In this document: positions 9,941-20,670 of the stretch, in pieces | How positions within the stretch are numbered: position 1 is the stretch's first letter | Layout: every line of letters begins with the position of its first letter | NCBI RefSeq assembly: GCF_018619475.1 | Contig: NZ_JAHFZG010000004.1 | Coordinates: forward strand, 124,001 to 188,000 | Origin: Rhodomicrobium sp. Az07 | GTDB taxonomy: Bacteria > Pseudomonadota > Alphaproteobacteria > Rhizobiales > Rhodomicrobiaceae | Direction of reading: 5' to 3' | Length of the DNA: 64,000 nt | The notes under the pieces: generated by a model | Database searches by the model: none | Seen by the model: only the letters and a program-made list of their open reading frames with translations | Told to the model about the DNA's origin: nothing | Made by a program: the position numbers and the translations under genes

Positions 9941-11935
9941 TTACAGCACCAGCGTTTCCGCGATCTCCTCGGCCTTGCGGTTTGCGGCGGCGATGTCGCC
10001 TTCGATTTTCCGCTCTTCCGTCGAGAACGCCGCAAGCCGATCCTCCTGAGTCTTCAGAAGATCGAGATAGCGTCGGCCGAGGTCTGTTCCCTGCCCCACG
10101 CTCGCGAGATTCTTGCGGATGCGGTCCTGATCGTCGGCGATCTTCTTGCGCTCGCCATCGATCTCCTCCTTGCGGTTGTTAAGCTTGGCGAGGGTGTCGA
10201 CGACGGAGCCGAGCTTCGCAACCGTATCCTTCAGCGCTGGCGATGCATTCTCAAGGCCTGAAAGCATGGCCACGATCTCGTCGGGCGAAAGCGACGTGAG
10301 GACGACGGTTTCCTGATCGACACGCTCCCGCGAGAGCGTCGTCCGCGTCGTCTTGCCTGTGGGCGCGTTCACCTTCTGGCGAAGCCGGGTCGCGGTCTCC
10401 TCGACGTCCTTCGCATCCAGCGGCTTCCAGCCATCGGCGCGCGGTTCGTCGATGACCACTTCGCGATCCTCGGTGGCGGGCGGCGTGATCTCATAATCGA
10501 TCGCCCAGCGCGATTTGGTGGTCAGCGTCAGCGTGCCCGCGACCGCCCGTCCGAGCCGCGCGCGTTTCACGCCATGATCGATGCGGCGAATGTCGGTACG
10601 ACCGTCGAGCGCGAAGGTCACAAAGCGCGTTGCTCCCTTCGGCAGAAGCGGAAGCTGCGCATCGCCCGCGAAATTCGCCGCGCCGTCGCCGCCCGTCTCG
10701 AATGCCGTGATGATGCCACCCGGCAGCGCCGAAGCGCCGTCATTTGTGAGGCGCACCGCGGCCAGCGGATGACGCTCGTTCGTATCGCGCTGATAGATGA
10801 AGGTCCGCGATGCGCTGACATCGGCATCGACGAAGGGCACCATCAGCGTGGAGCCGGAGGCGAGCGTCACCTTGCCGGGGAAGCGATAGAGCACCTGCGT
10901 TGCCGCTTCCTCCGCATCGGGAGCCTTCGCGGCTGAACCGAGCGACTGCGCGAAATAGGCGTCCGCCTCGCCATCGGCTTTCGCCATGGCGGCCATCGGC
11001 GCGGGCGCGGCGCGATAAGCCGGAGCGCCCGCACGCATCGATTTCCGCGCCTCGGCTTCATCCTTCCTGGGCACGATCCGCACCCCGGCGGTGACAGGGA
11101 TTTCCGGCCGGTCGACGAACACGGCGGTGTAAAGCTGCTGCTTCAACGCGACGGGATTGCCCGACACGAGTGTCAATTCGACATCCTTCCAGTCGCCGCC
11201 GGTGAGATTTTCGAGCACGCCCCAGCCTTGCAGACGCGCGTTGCCGCCATCCTTCGGCAGCACGAGGCGATAGGCCGTCTTCCACACCGGCGCCGCGACG
11301 ACGTAGCTGAACGCCGCCGCCTTCGCATCGCCCGTCAGCGAAATCGAGAGCGTGCGCAGATCCTTCGCGCGGTTGCCCGCGAGGCCGGTCAACGCCTTGT
11401 CGACCTGCGCGCGCGTGGCGGGGTCGGCGAAGCGCAGCGCGGTCAGGTCTTCGAGGACGGCCTGAACCATCCCTTTCGGCGTCAGGAGGGTGAGGCGATG
11501 CCGTCTGACGACGCCGCCATTGTTCGGAAGCTGCGCCGTTTCGTCTTCGACGCGGAAGATGCGGCCCGTGGCGTTCACGCTGCCTTCGATCTCGACCTCC
11601 GCGCCGACAAGCGCATCGAGGAGCGCGGCTTGCGACGCGAGCGCGGACTGATCGAACGGCAGGTCGCGGAAGAGTTCGGCGAGCGGGGTCTTTCCTGGCA
11701 GGCTGACGGCGCCGAGCGTGCCCGGTGCGGTAAAAAGCGTCAGGCTTTTCAGCACGTCGTCGACCTGATCGACCCGGACAGGTAGCGTCAAGGCCGCGCC
11801 GGGCGCGACCTCGCCCGCGTGTGTGAATTGGGCGAGCCCGCTGGAAGACAGCACGACGCGCTTCAAGGGCAGTTCCGACGCTTCCGCCATGGTTGAAAGT
11901 CCTGCAAATAGCGCAGCTACGAAGAACGGTTTCAT
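9941..11935 (-). CDS. Exported DUF4139 domain protein
   Basis: A 664-residue protein whose ATG at 11935 opens a signal peptide (MKPFFVAALFAGLSTMAEAS), so I trimmed a longer reading frame that begins at 12238. The N-terminal half has LPLKRVVLSSSGLAQFTHAG and the middle carries the DUF4139 beta-rich region, for example APVWKTAYRLVLP and GWGVLENLTGGDW. The C-terminus is a charged coiled coil. The family is periplasmic or surface-associated with no proven biochemical role. It converges with the membrane protein gene at 8395-9795. Confidence 0.82.
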   Translation of the reverse strand: MKPFFVAALFAGLSTMAEASELPLKRVVLSSSGLAQFTHAGEVAPGAALTLPVRVDQVDDVLKSLTLFTAPGTLGAVSLPGKTPLAELFRDLPFDQSALASQAALLDALVGAEVEIEGSVNATGRIFRVEDETAQLPNNGGVVRRHRLTLLTPKGMVQAVLEDLTALRFADPATRAQVDKALTGLAGNRAKDLRTLSISLTGDAKAAAFSYVVAAPVWKTAYRLVLPKDGGNARLQGWGVLENLTGGDWKDVELTLVSGNPVALKQQLYTAVFVDRPEIPVTAGVRIVPRKDEAEARKSMRAGAPAYRAAPAPMAAMAKADGEADAYFAQSLGSAAKAPDAEEAATQVLYRFPGKVTLASGSTLMVPFVDADVSASRTFIYQRDTNERHPLAAVRLTNDGASALPGGIITAFETGGDGAANFAGDAQLPLLPKGATRFVTFALDGRTDIRRIDHGVKRARLGRAVAGTLTLTTKSRWAIDYEITPPATEDREVVIDEPRADGWKPLDAKDVEETATRLRQKVNAPTGKTTRTTLSRERVDQETVVLTSLSPDEIVAMLSGLENASPALKDTVAKLGSVVDTLAKLNNRKEEIDGERKKIADDQDRIRKNLASVGQGTDLGRRYLDLLKTQEDRLAAFSTEERKIEGDIAAANRKAEEIAETLVL

Positions 11936-12356
11936 CTTTTCTATCCAGCAATTGCACAGAAGAACGCGGCGCCAAGGATGCTCCGCAAATCGGGTGCGAC
12001 TGGGGCGAAACGCTGGAAGGGAGCGGCGTTTTGGTGACGTTCGGGGAGGCCCGCCGGCTTCGGACGCAGGGGCAGAAGGCGAAGCTTCCAGCGCGGTGCC
12101 ACACGTCGGACGTGGCGTGCCGGAGTTGCGGGGGGCGGACAGCTTCCCCGCGTCAAATCGGGCACGACCGGAGGCAGGCTGATCTGCCGAGGTTTTCGAA
12201 AATCGCGCTGCGAACAGTCCGATGCCGGATCGCACCACGTTACTGCGCGGCGTCCGGCACCCTAAAAATCAGGCTGGAAAGAAAGTCTGCCACCGCGCCG
12301 AACAAGTCTCACTGACTTCACTTTGGCGCCGCCTGGTCGTGGCGCGCTGGCGCTCT
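11936..12356. other. Intergenic region upstream of the DUF4139 gene
   Basis: This 421-bp stretch lies between two minus-strand genes. It should hold the promoter and leader of the DUF4139 gene and the 3' end of the coiled-coil gene transcript. Reading frames that cross it have no family motifs. I see no repeat or clear promoter. Confidence 0.4.
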
Positions 12357-15300
12357 CTAGCCGCCGAGGCGGCCGCTGATGTGCGACAGCACGAAGTAGA
12401 TGCGCCCTTCCTCCGAAGCCAGCCTCGATTGTACGCTTCCGCCTCGCGGGTCGCTGCGGCTCAAATCCTGAAGCATCTTCTCGAAATCGCCGAGGTAGCG
12501 TTCGACGATGGAGCGGAAGGTCGTGTCCGTCTCGTAGCGCCTCAGAACGCGGTCTACGACGCCCTGAGCGGGTCGGCTATAGAAGCCGCGCTGCTTCAGG
12601 ATGTCCGTTTCCCCACGCTTCAGGCGCTGCCACACTTCCATGACGCGGCGCTCGTCGATGCACGCCGCGATGTCGGTCATCGTGAAGTCGGAACCGAAGT
12701 CTCCAGCTTGTTGAGCGGCTGCGGGACGTGGTGCGAAAGATCCGGGAAGCTCCGCCTGTTCGTCCTTGTCGAAATAGCTGCCGTCGTCCTCGGAAGCGCG
12801 CGCCAGCAGGTCGCCAAGGCTCCAGTTGCCGCGCCGCTCGCTCGCCGGGGGCTCCTGATAGACGGTCTGGACCGGCTGCGGTTGAGGCTGCGGCTGCACC
12901 GGAGCGGGGTCGGGCAGTGGCTGCCGCACGGGCGGCTGCTCGGACCAAAGCGCCTTCTCGGCCGGTGGTTGACCGTAGTCGTAGCCCTGGCGTGGCGCTG
13001 CAAAAGAGGGATCCTGCTGAGGCGGCAGTTGCTGCTGAACCGGTTCGCGCCGCTCGGGTGTGGATACCGCGCTGGCATAGGCATGGCGATTGGCGAGATC
13101 GGAGAGCGCGTCAAGCGCTGAAAGCTGATCCTGAAGCGCTCGCCGCATCGCGCCCGCGCTCTGCTTGGCCGTCTCCGGCAGACCTTTGGCGTGACGCTGA
13201 AGCTCGTTCTGAGCCGTTTCGAGATCGACCGACGCGCGCCGCGTGTTGTCGCGAACCACGCGCGTCGTATCGGAGAACTTCGACGACAGCGCGGTAAGCT
13301 GACTCGAAACCTGATCCGAAAGCGACGTGAAGTTGGCCTGCAACTCCGACACCGCCTTTTGAGTATGCTCCTGAGCATCGACGCGGAGCCGCTCGATTTC
13401 GCGGATGGCGACCTGAGACTTTTCCGCAGAATCCTTGGCCAGCAGCTCGGTCACCTTGCGGGCGCGAAGCTCCGCCTGACTGAGAGACTGCTCCAGCATG
13501 TTGGAGTAGCTGTTCATCATGCGGTCGAGTTCGGTCGCGCGGGTGGAGAGGGTCTCCATCAGCTTTGTGAAGGCGACCTGCCGGTGCTCCATCATAGTGT
13601 CGACTTTTGCGTTCGACATTTCGAAGGTGCGCGATGCGGTGGCAAGCGCGTTGCCCTGATCCTCGAAGCGCTTCGTCAGGCCGCCAAGCTGCGAAACGAG
13701 GTTGGCGGACACTTCCTTGAGCACGCGAGCCTGATTGGACAGAGCCTCGGACCCGGTGTTCGAGCGAGCCGCCAGTTCTTCGACCGCGCGCTGGATATTG
13801 ACCGAACTCGACGTGACCGCGCGCTCGATTGACGAAGCCTGCCGCGCCAGCATGTGCTCCATCGATCCGGAGTGCTTGTCAAGCGTCTCGCGGATATTCG
13901 TCGAATGCTTGCCGACGGAAGTTTCGAGCGCCTGTGTGCGTGCGGCGAGCGCCTGGTCGAGTTGCTTGGCGCGCTCCGACAGGTTGACCTCGAAATTGTG
14001 CGTGCGACGCGAAAGGATCGTCTCAAGGCCCTGAATGCGCTCGGCGAGCGTCGTGTCGATCGAGCGCGAATGCTCGCTCAACACGGTCTGGAGAACGGAG
14101 GTCTTGTCTGTCAGCGTGGCATCGAGAGACTGCGTCTTCTCCGCGAGTGCCGTTTCGAGCGCCGCGAGGTTCCGAGTCGCGCCGTCGATGATGCCGCTGA
14201 GGCGCGTCTGTTCCGTGCCGAGTTTTTCGAGAAGTACGGGAATTTCGCGGCCGACGCGCTCGCTCATGCCGATGACCGAGGTCACAAGGCTGTTGCCCTT
14301 GGCGGAAATCGCAGCCGCGGTGCGGTCGGACGTCTCCTGAATCGCGCGCGTGACTTCGAGGCTGGAAATGCGCAGCGCTTCCGCAGCCTGCGCGCCATGC
14401 TTCGTAAGCTGGTCGGTGATGCGCGCGCCGCGTTCGGCAAGCTTCTCGTCGATCGCAACGCCCGCTGCCGTGACAGCGGCCGTGATCTTCTGGCCCCGGG
14501 TTGTGAAGGCCTCCGTCATGGTGTTGCTGGCGTGACCGAGCGACTGCGTCGCCTTTTCACTGGCCGCCGTGATCTCTCGCGTCACCTGCGAGCCGATGCC
14601 GCGCAACGCTTCGCTGACGCGCTCGCTGTTGTTCGCCAGCGCCTCGCGCTCGCTCGCAAGCTCGTTGATGAGGTTGCGGATACGGTTCTCGTTTTCCGTG
14701 TAGGAGCGTTCGAGCGCCGCGACTTCATTATGGACGAGGGCTTCCAGTTCGCCGGCGCGGCCGAGCGCCCTGGAAATGGCGTCGTTCATCGCCGCGACCT
14801 GACGGCGGACCGTCTGGCCCAGCGAGGCGACCGACTGCTCGGCCATGCGGTCGGGCTCGGCGAGCCGCACCGCGACCTCGGTCATCGCCGACGACATGAG
14901 ACGAAGTTCCTGCGCGCGCCAGACGAGGATGGCAAGGAACCAGAACAGAGCGATCGGAATGACGACCGTGGCAACCACGCCGAAGACGGCCGGATTGGCG
15001 ATCATGTCCGCCGTCGTTTCCGCGCCGTCGAAGCTTTTCTGGAAAACGGCCCACGAGACGAGCATCCCGAGCGCGAACCACACGCCCGACGCGATGAGCG
15101 CGATCACGAAGGGAGAGCGAGACGGACGCTGTTGCAGGGCATAGATGAGACCGCCGATGGACGGCATGTCGTCGTTGGCCGGACGCGCAGCGACGCGCTT
15201 TCCGCCGCCTGTGCGAGTAGGCGTGTTGGAAGCGATGTGGACGGTATTGTCGTCGGAATCGGGCTGCATACGGCGCGGCTGACCGCTTCGGGAAACAGGC

Positions 15301-15449
15301 TGCTGGCCGTCGCGGTTCGGCGGCCTGGTATCCGCGCCGTGGGCAGCCGTGTTCTTGTCGGAAGCGTTGCCGCCGGTGACCTTTTCGTTCGCCTCGTCCT
15401 CAGGCTTGAGGTCGATGGGCGTCTGAGAGATCGCTTGTTTTTGACTCAT
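12357..15449 (-). CDS. Large membrane-anchored coiled-coil (apolipoprotein-like) protein
   Basis: The 1,030-residue protein has a polar, low-complexity N-terminus of about 120 residues, two membrane spans near residues 122-145 and 165-190, then roughly 600 residues of heptad-rich helix with recurring units such as VxxxLxERxxxLxxxL, and a Gln/Pro-rich linker before a folded C-terminal segment. Repeated threonine- and serine-rich helical units resemble alphaproteobacterial proteins often labelled apolipoprotein A1/A4/E-like or kinesin-like; those labels reflect helical repeats, not function. I chose the ATG at 15449. It probably scaffolds something at the inner membrane or cell envelope, which is inference. 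Confidence 0.78.
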   Translation of the reverse strand: MSQKQAISQTPIDLKPEDEANEKVTGGNASDKNTAAHGADTRPPNRDGQQPVSRSGQPRRMQPDSDDNTVHIASNTPTRTGGGKRVAARPANDDMPSIGGLIYALQQRPSRSPFVIALIASGVWFALGMLVSWAVFQKSFDGAETTADMIANPAVFGVVATVVIPIALFWFLAILVWRAQELRLMSSAMTEVAVRLAEPDRMAEQSVASLGQTVRRQVAAMNDAISRALGRAGELEALVHNEVAALERSYTENENRIRNLINELASEREALANNSERVSEALRGIGSQVTREITAASEKATQSLGHASNTMTEAFTTRGQKITAAVTAAGVAIDEKLAERGARITDQLTKHGAQAAEALRISSLEVTRAIQETSDRTAAAISAKGNSLVTSVIGMSERVGREIPVLLEKLGTEQTRLSGIIDGATRNLAALETALAEKTQSLDATLTDKTSVLQTVLSEHSRSIDTTLAERIQGLETILSRRTHNFEVNLSERAKQLDQALAARTQALETSVGKHSTNIRETLDKHSGSMEHMLARQASSIERAVTSSSVNIQRAVEELAARSNTGSEALSNQARVLKEVSANLVSQLGGLTKRFEDQGNALATASRTFEMSNAKVDTMMEHRQVAFTKLMETLSTRATELDRMMNSYSNMLEQSLSQAELRARKVTELLAKDSAEKSQVAIREIERLRVDAQEHTQKAVSELQANFTSLSDQVSSQLTALSSKFSDTTRVVRDNTRRASVDLETAQNELQRHAKGLPETAKQSAGAMRRALQDQLSALDALSDLANRHAYASAVSTPERREPVQQQLPPQQDPSFAAPRQGYDYGQPPAEKALWSEQPPVRQPLPDPAPVQPQPQPQPVQTVYQEPPASERRGNWSLGDLLARASEDDGSYFDKDEQAELPGSFAPRPAAAQQAGDFGSDFTMTDIAACIDERRVMEVWQRLKRGETDILKQRGFYSRPAQGVVDRVLRRYETDTTFRSIVERYLGDFEKMLQDLSRSDPRGGSVQSRLASEEGRIYFVLSHISGRLGG

Positions 15450-15895
15450 CAGGCCGTCCTGACAGCATATGGTGTGATCGAGATTCCGCCTGCGTCGCAA
15501 AAAACACAACTTACGACGCTACGCATCAACTCCAGGCAGATCGTCATAGCCCCTCAAAACGCTCCGAATAAGCGTCACAAAATTCTAACCAGTAGCTTGG
15601 CTAACGGACTTTTGAGGCTAAAAAAAGGTTACCTGAAGAGACACAGTTTTAGTCGCGAATGGAAACTTTTCCACCGAAACAACACGAATTATCGAGTGTC
15701 ATAGTGCGATTCGAGCCGCCAGGATGAACACCGATGCGCTGCGCGCGAGAAAACCACAGGTTTTTTTAGGGCGGAAGACAACCTTCCGACCTTGAGCGTC
15801 GGATTGCGGCACGAAGGCTCATGAGCGCGATTGGCGGCCGAAAATCTTTACCCATCTCTCCTACACAGAAGAACACGCCAAGGGATTTTGCGGGC
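15450..15895. other. Divergent intergenic region, AT-rich
   Basis: This 446-bp region separates the divergent coiled-coil and ferredoxin genes and should hold both promoters. Its centre (about 15530-15710) is clearly more AT-rich than the surroundings, with short A-runs near 15620. I see no coding capacity and no definite promoter or operator. Confidence 0.45.
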
Positions 15896-17304
<1,409 letters not shown>

Positions 17305-17306
17305 TA

Positions 17307-17338
17307 AAAATGTCCCGCGATCTCTCGCGGGACATTTT
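17307..17338. terminator. Bidirectional intrinsic terminator
   Basis: A 14-bp perfect stem (AAAATGTCCCGCGA with its complement) around a TCTC loop lies directly after the reductase stop and before the 3' end of the DUF1476 gene. The A/T ends provide a short U-run on both strands, so it can serve both convergent genes. Confidence 0.85.
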
Positions 17339-17368
17339 GGCGTTTCGATGTGGTCCGGCCTTGGGAGC

Positions 17369-17692
17369 CTATTTCCCGGCTTCGATCTCGGCGAGCGCCT
17401 GCCCCGTGAGTTCGAGAAGCTTGCGGCGAAGCGCCTTGTCGTCCACGGCCACGCCCTTCGCCTTGAAGTCCGTCAGAACTTTCGAGATCACGTCCTCGTC
17501 GCCCGGTTCGAGAAAGTCGGCGCGGATCACGTCCTTGGCGTAAGCGTCGGCGTCGGGGCCGGAAAGCCCGAGCTGTTCCGCCGCCCAGAGGCCCAGATAG
17601 CGATTACGCCGGGCCGTGGCCTTGAAGCGCAGATCCTCGTCGCGGGCAAATTTGGCTTCGAATGCGTTTTCGCGGTCGTCGAATGTCGTCAT
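17369..17692 (-). CDS. DUF1476 protein (F1Fo ATP synthase zeta-type inhibitor)
   Basis: This 107-residue protein matches the alphaproteobacterial DUF1476 family, whose studied members (zeta subunit) bind F1-ATPase and block ATP hydrolysis. Characteristic stretches are TFDDRENAFEAKFARDE at the N-terminus, GLWAAEQLGLSG in the middle and ADFLEPGDEDV. The N-terminal residues are the inhibitory element in known members. I chose the ATG at 17692 to give the normal family start. It converges with the reductase gene and shares its terminator. Confidence 0.88.
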   Translation of the reverse strand: MTTFDDRENAFEAKFARDEDLRFKATARRNRYLGLWAAEQLGLSGPDADAYAKDVIRADFLEPGDEDVISKVLTDFKAKGVAVDDKALRRKLLELTGQALAEIEAGK

Positions 17693-17974
17693 GGTCAGGA
17701 TGCCTCCCTCGGCCACTTTGCGAGGCCCTTTAACAGTGGCGCCCGCGAAGCCATCTTTGATGAATGCCTTGCGTGAATTACTGTAGCATGGATAGCGTCC
17801 GTTGGCTCGAAGTCAACATGGCCACCCGCAGAAATTGGAATCGATCTGGATTCGGGCCTCGGTGCGTTTTGCCTGCCCTTTGCGTGTGGACGCGTGACAA
17901 CGCATCGAATATGCGCTTGAAGTACCGAAATGACATCCGCCTTGATAATTTCCTTCACGAGAAGGGGGTCTCCC

Positions 17975-18751
17975 ATGAATAACCGCCGCCGCCGCATCTA
18001 CGAAGGAAAGGCGAAGGTTCTTTATGAAGGGCCGGAACCCGGCACCCTTATCCAGCACTTCAAAGACGACGCAACCGCGTTCAACGCCCAGAAGCACGAG
18101 CGCTTCGAGGGCAAGGGCGTGCTGAACAACCGGATATCCGAGTATATTTTCAGCCGCCTGAACGAAATCGGCGTGCCGACGCACTTCATCCGCCGCCTCA
18201 ACATGCGCGAGCAGCTCATCCGCGAGGTCGAGATCATCCCGCTCGAAGTCGTGGTGCGCAACGTCGTCGCCGGATCGCTTGGAAAGCGCCTGGGTCTCGA
18301 AGAGGGCATGCAGCTTCCGCGCTCCATCATCGAGTTCTACTACAAGGCCGACAAGCTGAACGACCCGATGGTGACGGAAGAACACATCACCGCGTTCGGC
18401 TGGGCCGCGCCGCAGGAAATCGACGAGATGATGGCGCTCGCGCTTCGAATCAACGATTTCCTTTCCGGACTGTTCCTCGGAATCGGCATCCGCCTCGTCG
18501 ACTTCAAGGTCGAGTTCGGCCGCATCTACGATCCCGACGGGCAGGTGCGCATCGTTCTCGCCGACGAGATCAGCCCCGATTGCTGCCGCCTCTGGGACAT
18601 CGAGACGAAAGACAAGCTCGACAAGGACCGCTTCCGTCAAGACCTGGGCGGGCTTCTCGAAGCCTACTCCGAAGTTGCAAGGCGGCTCGGCATTCTCGTC
18701 GACAACCCCACGCCGAAGCCGAAAGGCCCGGTGCTCGTGCAATCGAAATAG
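17975..18751 (+). CDS. purC: Phosphoribosylaminoimidazole-succinocarboxamide synthase
   Basis: The 258-residue SAICAR synthetase joins aspartate to CAIR in de novo purine synthesis. [11 protein letters not shown] near residues 8-18, [12 protein letters not shown] near 26-37 and DFKVEFGR near 172-179 are family signatures. The ATG at 17975 follows a strong AAGGGGG binding site. It heads the cluster purC-purS-purQ, with purS starting 29 bp after it. Confidence 0.95.
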   Translation: MNNRRRRIYEGKAKVLYEGPEPGTLIQHFKDDATAFNAQKHERFEGKGVLNNRISEYIFSRLNEIGVPTHFIRRLNMREQLIREVEIIPLEVVVRNVVAGSLGKRLGLEEGMQLPRSIIEFYYKADKLNDPMVTEEHITAFGWAAPQEIDEMMALALRINDFLSGLFLGIGIRLVDFKVEFGRIYDPDGQVRIVLADEISPDCCRLWDIETKDKLDKDRFRQDLGGLLEAYSEVARRLGILVDNPTPKPKGPVLVQSK

Positions 18752-18780
18752 CAAAACTTGAAGACCATGGCGGAGACGAA

Positions 18781-19020
18781 ATGAAAGCGCGCATCACCGT
18801 AACCCTCAAGAACGGAGTGCTCGATCCGCAGGGGCGCGCCATTGCGAACGCGCTTCATTCGCTCGGCTTTGGCGGCGTCGAGGACGTTCGTCAGGGCAAG
18901 CTCATCGAAGTGGAGCTGAAGGCGGCGGACGAGGCGGCGGCGAAAACCGAACTCGACGCGATGTGCCGCCAGCTCCTCGCGAACCCCGTCATCGAAAACT
19001 ACAGGGTCGAGCTTCTATGA
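18781..19020 (+). CDS. purS: Phosphoribosylformylglycinamidine synthase subunit PurS
   Basis: This 79-residue small subunit bridges PurL and PurQ in the three-part FGAM synthase. [18 protein letters not shown] at its start and the LIEVEL segment are typical. The ATG at 18781 follows a GGAGAC site. Its stop overlaps the purQ start as ATGA, which supports coupled translation of the two subunits. Confidence 0.95.
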   Translation: MKARITVTLKNGVLDPQGRAIANALHSLGFGGVEDVRQGKLIEVELKAADEAAAKTELDAMCRQLLANPVIENYRVELL

Positions 19021-19700
19021 AGGCCGCCGTCATCGTCTTTCCCGGCTCGAACTGCGATCGCGACGCCGCCGTTACGCTCGAAGCGGTGACTGGCGTCAAG
19101 CCCGCCATGGTCTGGCATGGCGACGAGGCCCTGCCGAAGGTCGACCTCATCGTGTTGCCGGGCGGCTTTTCCTACGGCGACTATCTCCGCTCGGGCGCGA
19201 TGGCGGCGCAGTCGCCCGTCGTGCGCGCGGTGAAGGCCGAAGCGGCGCGCGGCGTCGCCGTGCTCGGCATCTGCAACGGCTTCCAGATCCTCACGGAAAC
19301 GGGGCTTCTTCCCGGCGCTCTGATGCGTAACAGCGGCCTCAACTTCATATGCCGCAATGTGGACCTGACGGTCGAGCGCGCGGACACGACGTTTACAAAC
19401 GCCTACACGCAAGGCGAACGCGTTACGATCCCCATCGCGCACAAGGACGGCTCCTATTTCGCCGACGACGAGACGCTGGACCGGATCGAGGGCGAAGGAC
19501 AGGTCGTTTTTCGCTACGCGCCGGACGCCGATGGCGGAAGCGGGAATCCGAACGGCTCCCGTCGCGACATCGCCGGCCTTATCGACCGCTCCGGGCGTAT
19601 CATGGGGCTCATGCCGCACCCCGAACGCGCAGCCGATGCCGCGCTCGGCGGTATCGATGGCCGCCGACTGTTCGAATCCCTTACACGGACTTTGAATTAG
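19017..19700 (+). CDS. purQ: Phosphoribosylformylglycinamidine synthase subunit PurQ
   Basis: A 227-residue class I glutamine amidotransferase that supplies ammonia to PurL. The nucleophile is the cysteine of GICNGFQIL near residue 86, and the catalytic His/Glu lie in MPHPERA near the C-terminus. PGSNCDRD at the start is a family motif. It overlaps purS by 4 bp. Directly after its stop begins the first of several palindromic repeats, so it probably ends the purC-S-Q transcript unit or marks a processing point. Confidence 0.95.
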   Translation: MKAAVIVFPGSNCDRDAAVTLEAVTGVKPAMVWHGDEALPKVDLIVLPGGFSYGDYLRSGAMAAQSPVVRAVKAEAARGVAVLGICNGFQILTETGLLPGALMRNSGLNFICRNVDLTVERADTTFTNAYTQGERVTIPIAHKDGSYFADDETLDRIEGEGQVVFRYAPDADGGSGNPNGSRRDIAGLIDRSGRIMGLMPHPERAADAALGGIDGRRLFESLTRTLN

Positions 19701-19766
19701 CGATCCGATTCCGGTATGCCAAACGCAGCAGCGAGTTCGAGAGCGAATGCCGGAATCAAGAGATCG
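19701..19766. repeat. Palindromic repeat, family 2, hairpin 1 (locus A)
   Basis: An imperfect inverted repeat begins one base after the purQ stop. CGATC (19701-19705) pairs with GATCG (19762-19766), and GATTCCGGTAT (19707-19717) pairs with 19747-19757. The inner arm GATTCCGG(C/T)AT recurs at 30143-30157, where it again forms a hairpin. Confidence 0.7.
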
Positions 19767-19796
19767 CCAGCAAGAATTTGTTTTTCGTGGAGCTTT

Positions 19797-19850
19797 GAAT
19801 TTGACATTTGAGAGCGAGCGTGTGGCAGGCTGGACTCAAATATCGAATTC
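19797..19850. repeat. Palindromic repeat, family 2, hairpin 2 (locus A)
   Basis: GAATTTGACATTTGAG (19797-19812) forms an inverted repeat with 19835-19850, with two mismatches. The same 16-base arm occurs at 30212-30227, where its partner arm matches perfectly. The order hairpin 1, hairpin 2, family 1 element is shared by both loci. Confidence 0.75.
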
Positions 19851-19862
19851 GCTCGACCAGAG

Positions 19863-19972
19863 CCCGTTCCGATCTGAGGAATCGCAATCCGATCGGTAAA
19901 ACGGTCTCTTCTTTGAAGTTTAGAGACGGATTCACCGATCAGGTTGGTCAACCTGACCGGACCCGGCTCTAG
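19863..19972 (+). repeat. Two-hairpin interspersed repeat, family 1 (copy A)
   Basis: This ~110-bp element starts with CCCGTTCCGAT, contains the constant segment GATCGGTAAAACGGTCTCTT (19891-19910), a second palindrome GATCAGGTTGGTCAACCTGA (19937-19956), and ends in CGGCTCTAG. It matches copy C at 43272-43382 over its full length on the opposite strand and a shorter copy B at 30432-30494. It has no coding capacity. Confidence 0.85.
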
Positions 19973-20026
19973 CGAGCCAGAACTTTTGCGTCCAAGGTCA
20001 ACCGCTCCAGCGAAAGGATCGCCATC

Positions 20027-20434
20027 ATGAGTTTCGACGACGAAGTTGATGAAGTGAAGCGCGAGATGCAGACCGCCAAGCTCGACCCCGAGGCTCGCCG
20101 CGAAACCGCCGCGAAACTCGTCGAGCGCCTGAACGAGCAGATCGCCTCGAAGCGGCTGGACTTTGTTCTCGCCGAAGCCGAGGGCGATCCCATCGTTCAG
20201 ATCAAGTACAAGCCGGACAGCGAGACGCTTGCCAACGTCTATATCCACGAGGACGGCAGCATCACCTTTCAGGCGGCCGGCGCCTCCGAAGACGCGGACG
20301 ACGAAGACGATACGGGCTATTTCCCGAGCTATGTCGAATACATGGACGAGGAGGAATTCCTCGAAGATGCCTATGACATGCTGAAGGTCGGCGTCGCCGA
20401 ATATGAACTCGACCGCGAGCAACGCGCCGTCTGA
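20027..20434 (+). CDS. Acidic protein of unknown function within the pur cluster
   Basis: I do not recognise a named family for this 135-residue protein. It starts with a charged helix, has a central predicted beta region ([20 protein letters not shown]) and a strongly acidic C-terminal half rich in Asp and Glu (for example DADDEDD). The ATG at 20027 follows AAGGATC. It lies between purQ and purL, separated from each by repeat or hairpin sequence, so it may be an insertion between pur genes and not a purine enzyme. Confidence 0.7.
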   Translation: MSFDDEVDEVKREMQTAKLDPEARRETAAKLVERLNEQIASKRLDFVLAEAEGDPIVQIKYKPDSETLANVYIHEDGSITFQAAGASEDADDEDDTGYFPSYVEYMDEEEFLEDAYDMLKVGVAEYELDREQRAV

Positions 20435-20460
20435 CGCCTGCCACGCGGATTGCCTCCTTC

Positions 20461-20484
20461 ATGGCCGGGCTCGTCCCCGGCCAT
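20461..20484. terminator. GC-rich hairpin upstream of purL
   Basis: ATGGCCGGG (20461-20469) pairs perfectly with 20476-20484 around a six-base loop. It follows the acidic protein gene by about 26 bp. There is no T-run, so it may be a REP-like stabiliser or an attenuating hairpin in front of purL. Confidence 0.5.
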
Positions 20485-20670
20485 GCGTCATGCTTCGATC
20501 GTCCGGGCGAAATGCGTCGGGGCGATTTGTGTCTTTGCGGACAACCGCCCACTCCGTTGGGTGCGGGTTGTCTCACGTTGGAAGAAGAGACCTCGCCTCC
20601 AGTCCGGGCATGCCCGCCCAGCGGGGAGATGGGTTGCGCCGTCAAGCGGCCCGCGTACAGGATCATCTCG

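Noticed and set aside
20461-20670. N-terminal extension of purL
   Set aside because: It begins inside a hairpin and adds 70 residues that are not present in PurL proteins; the ATG at 20671 gives the standard start.
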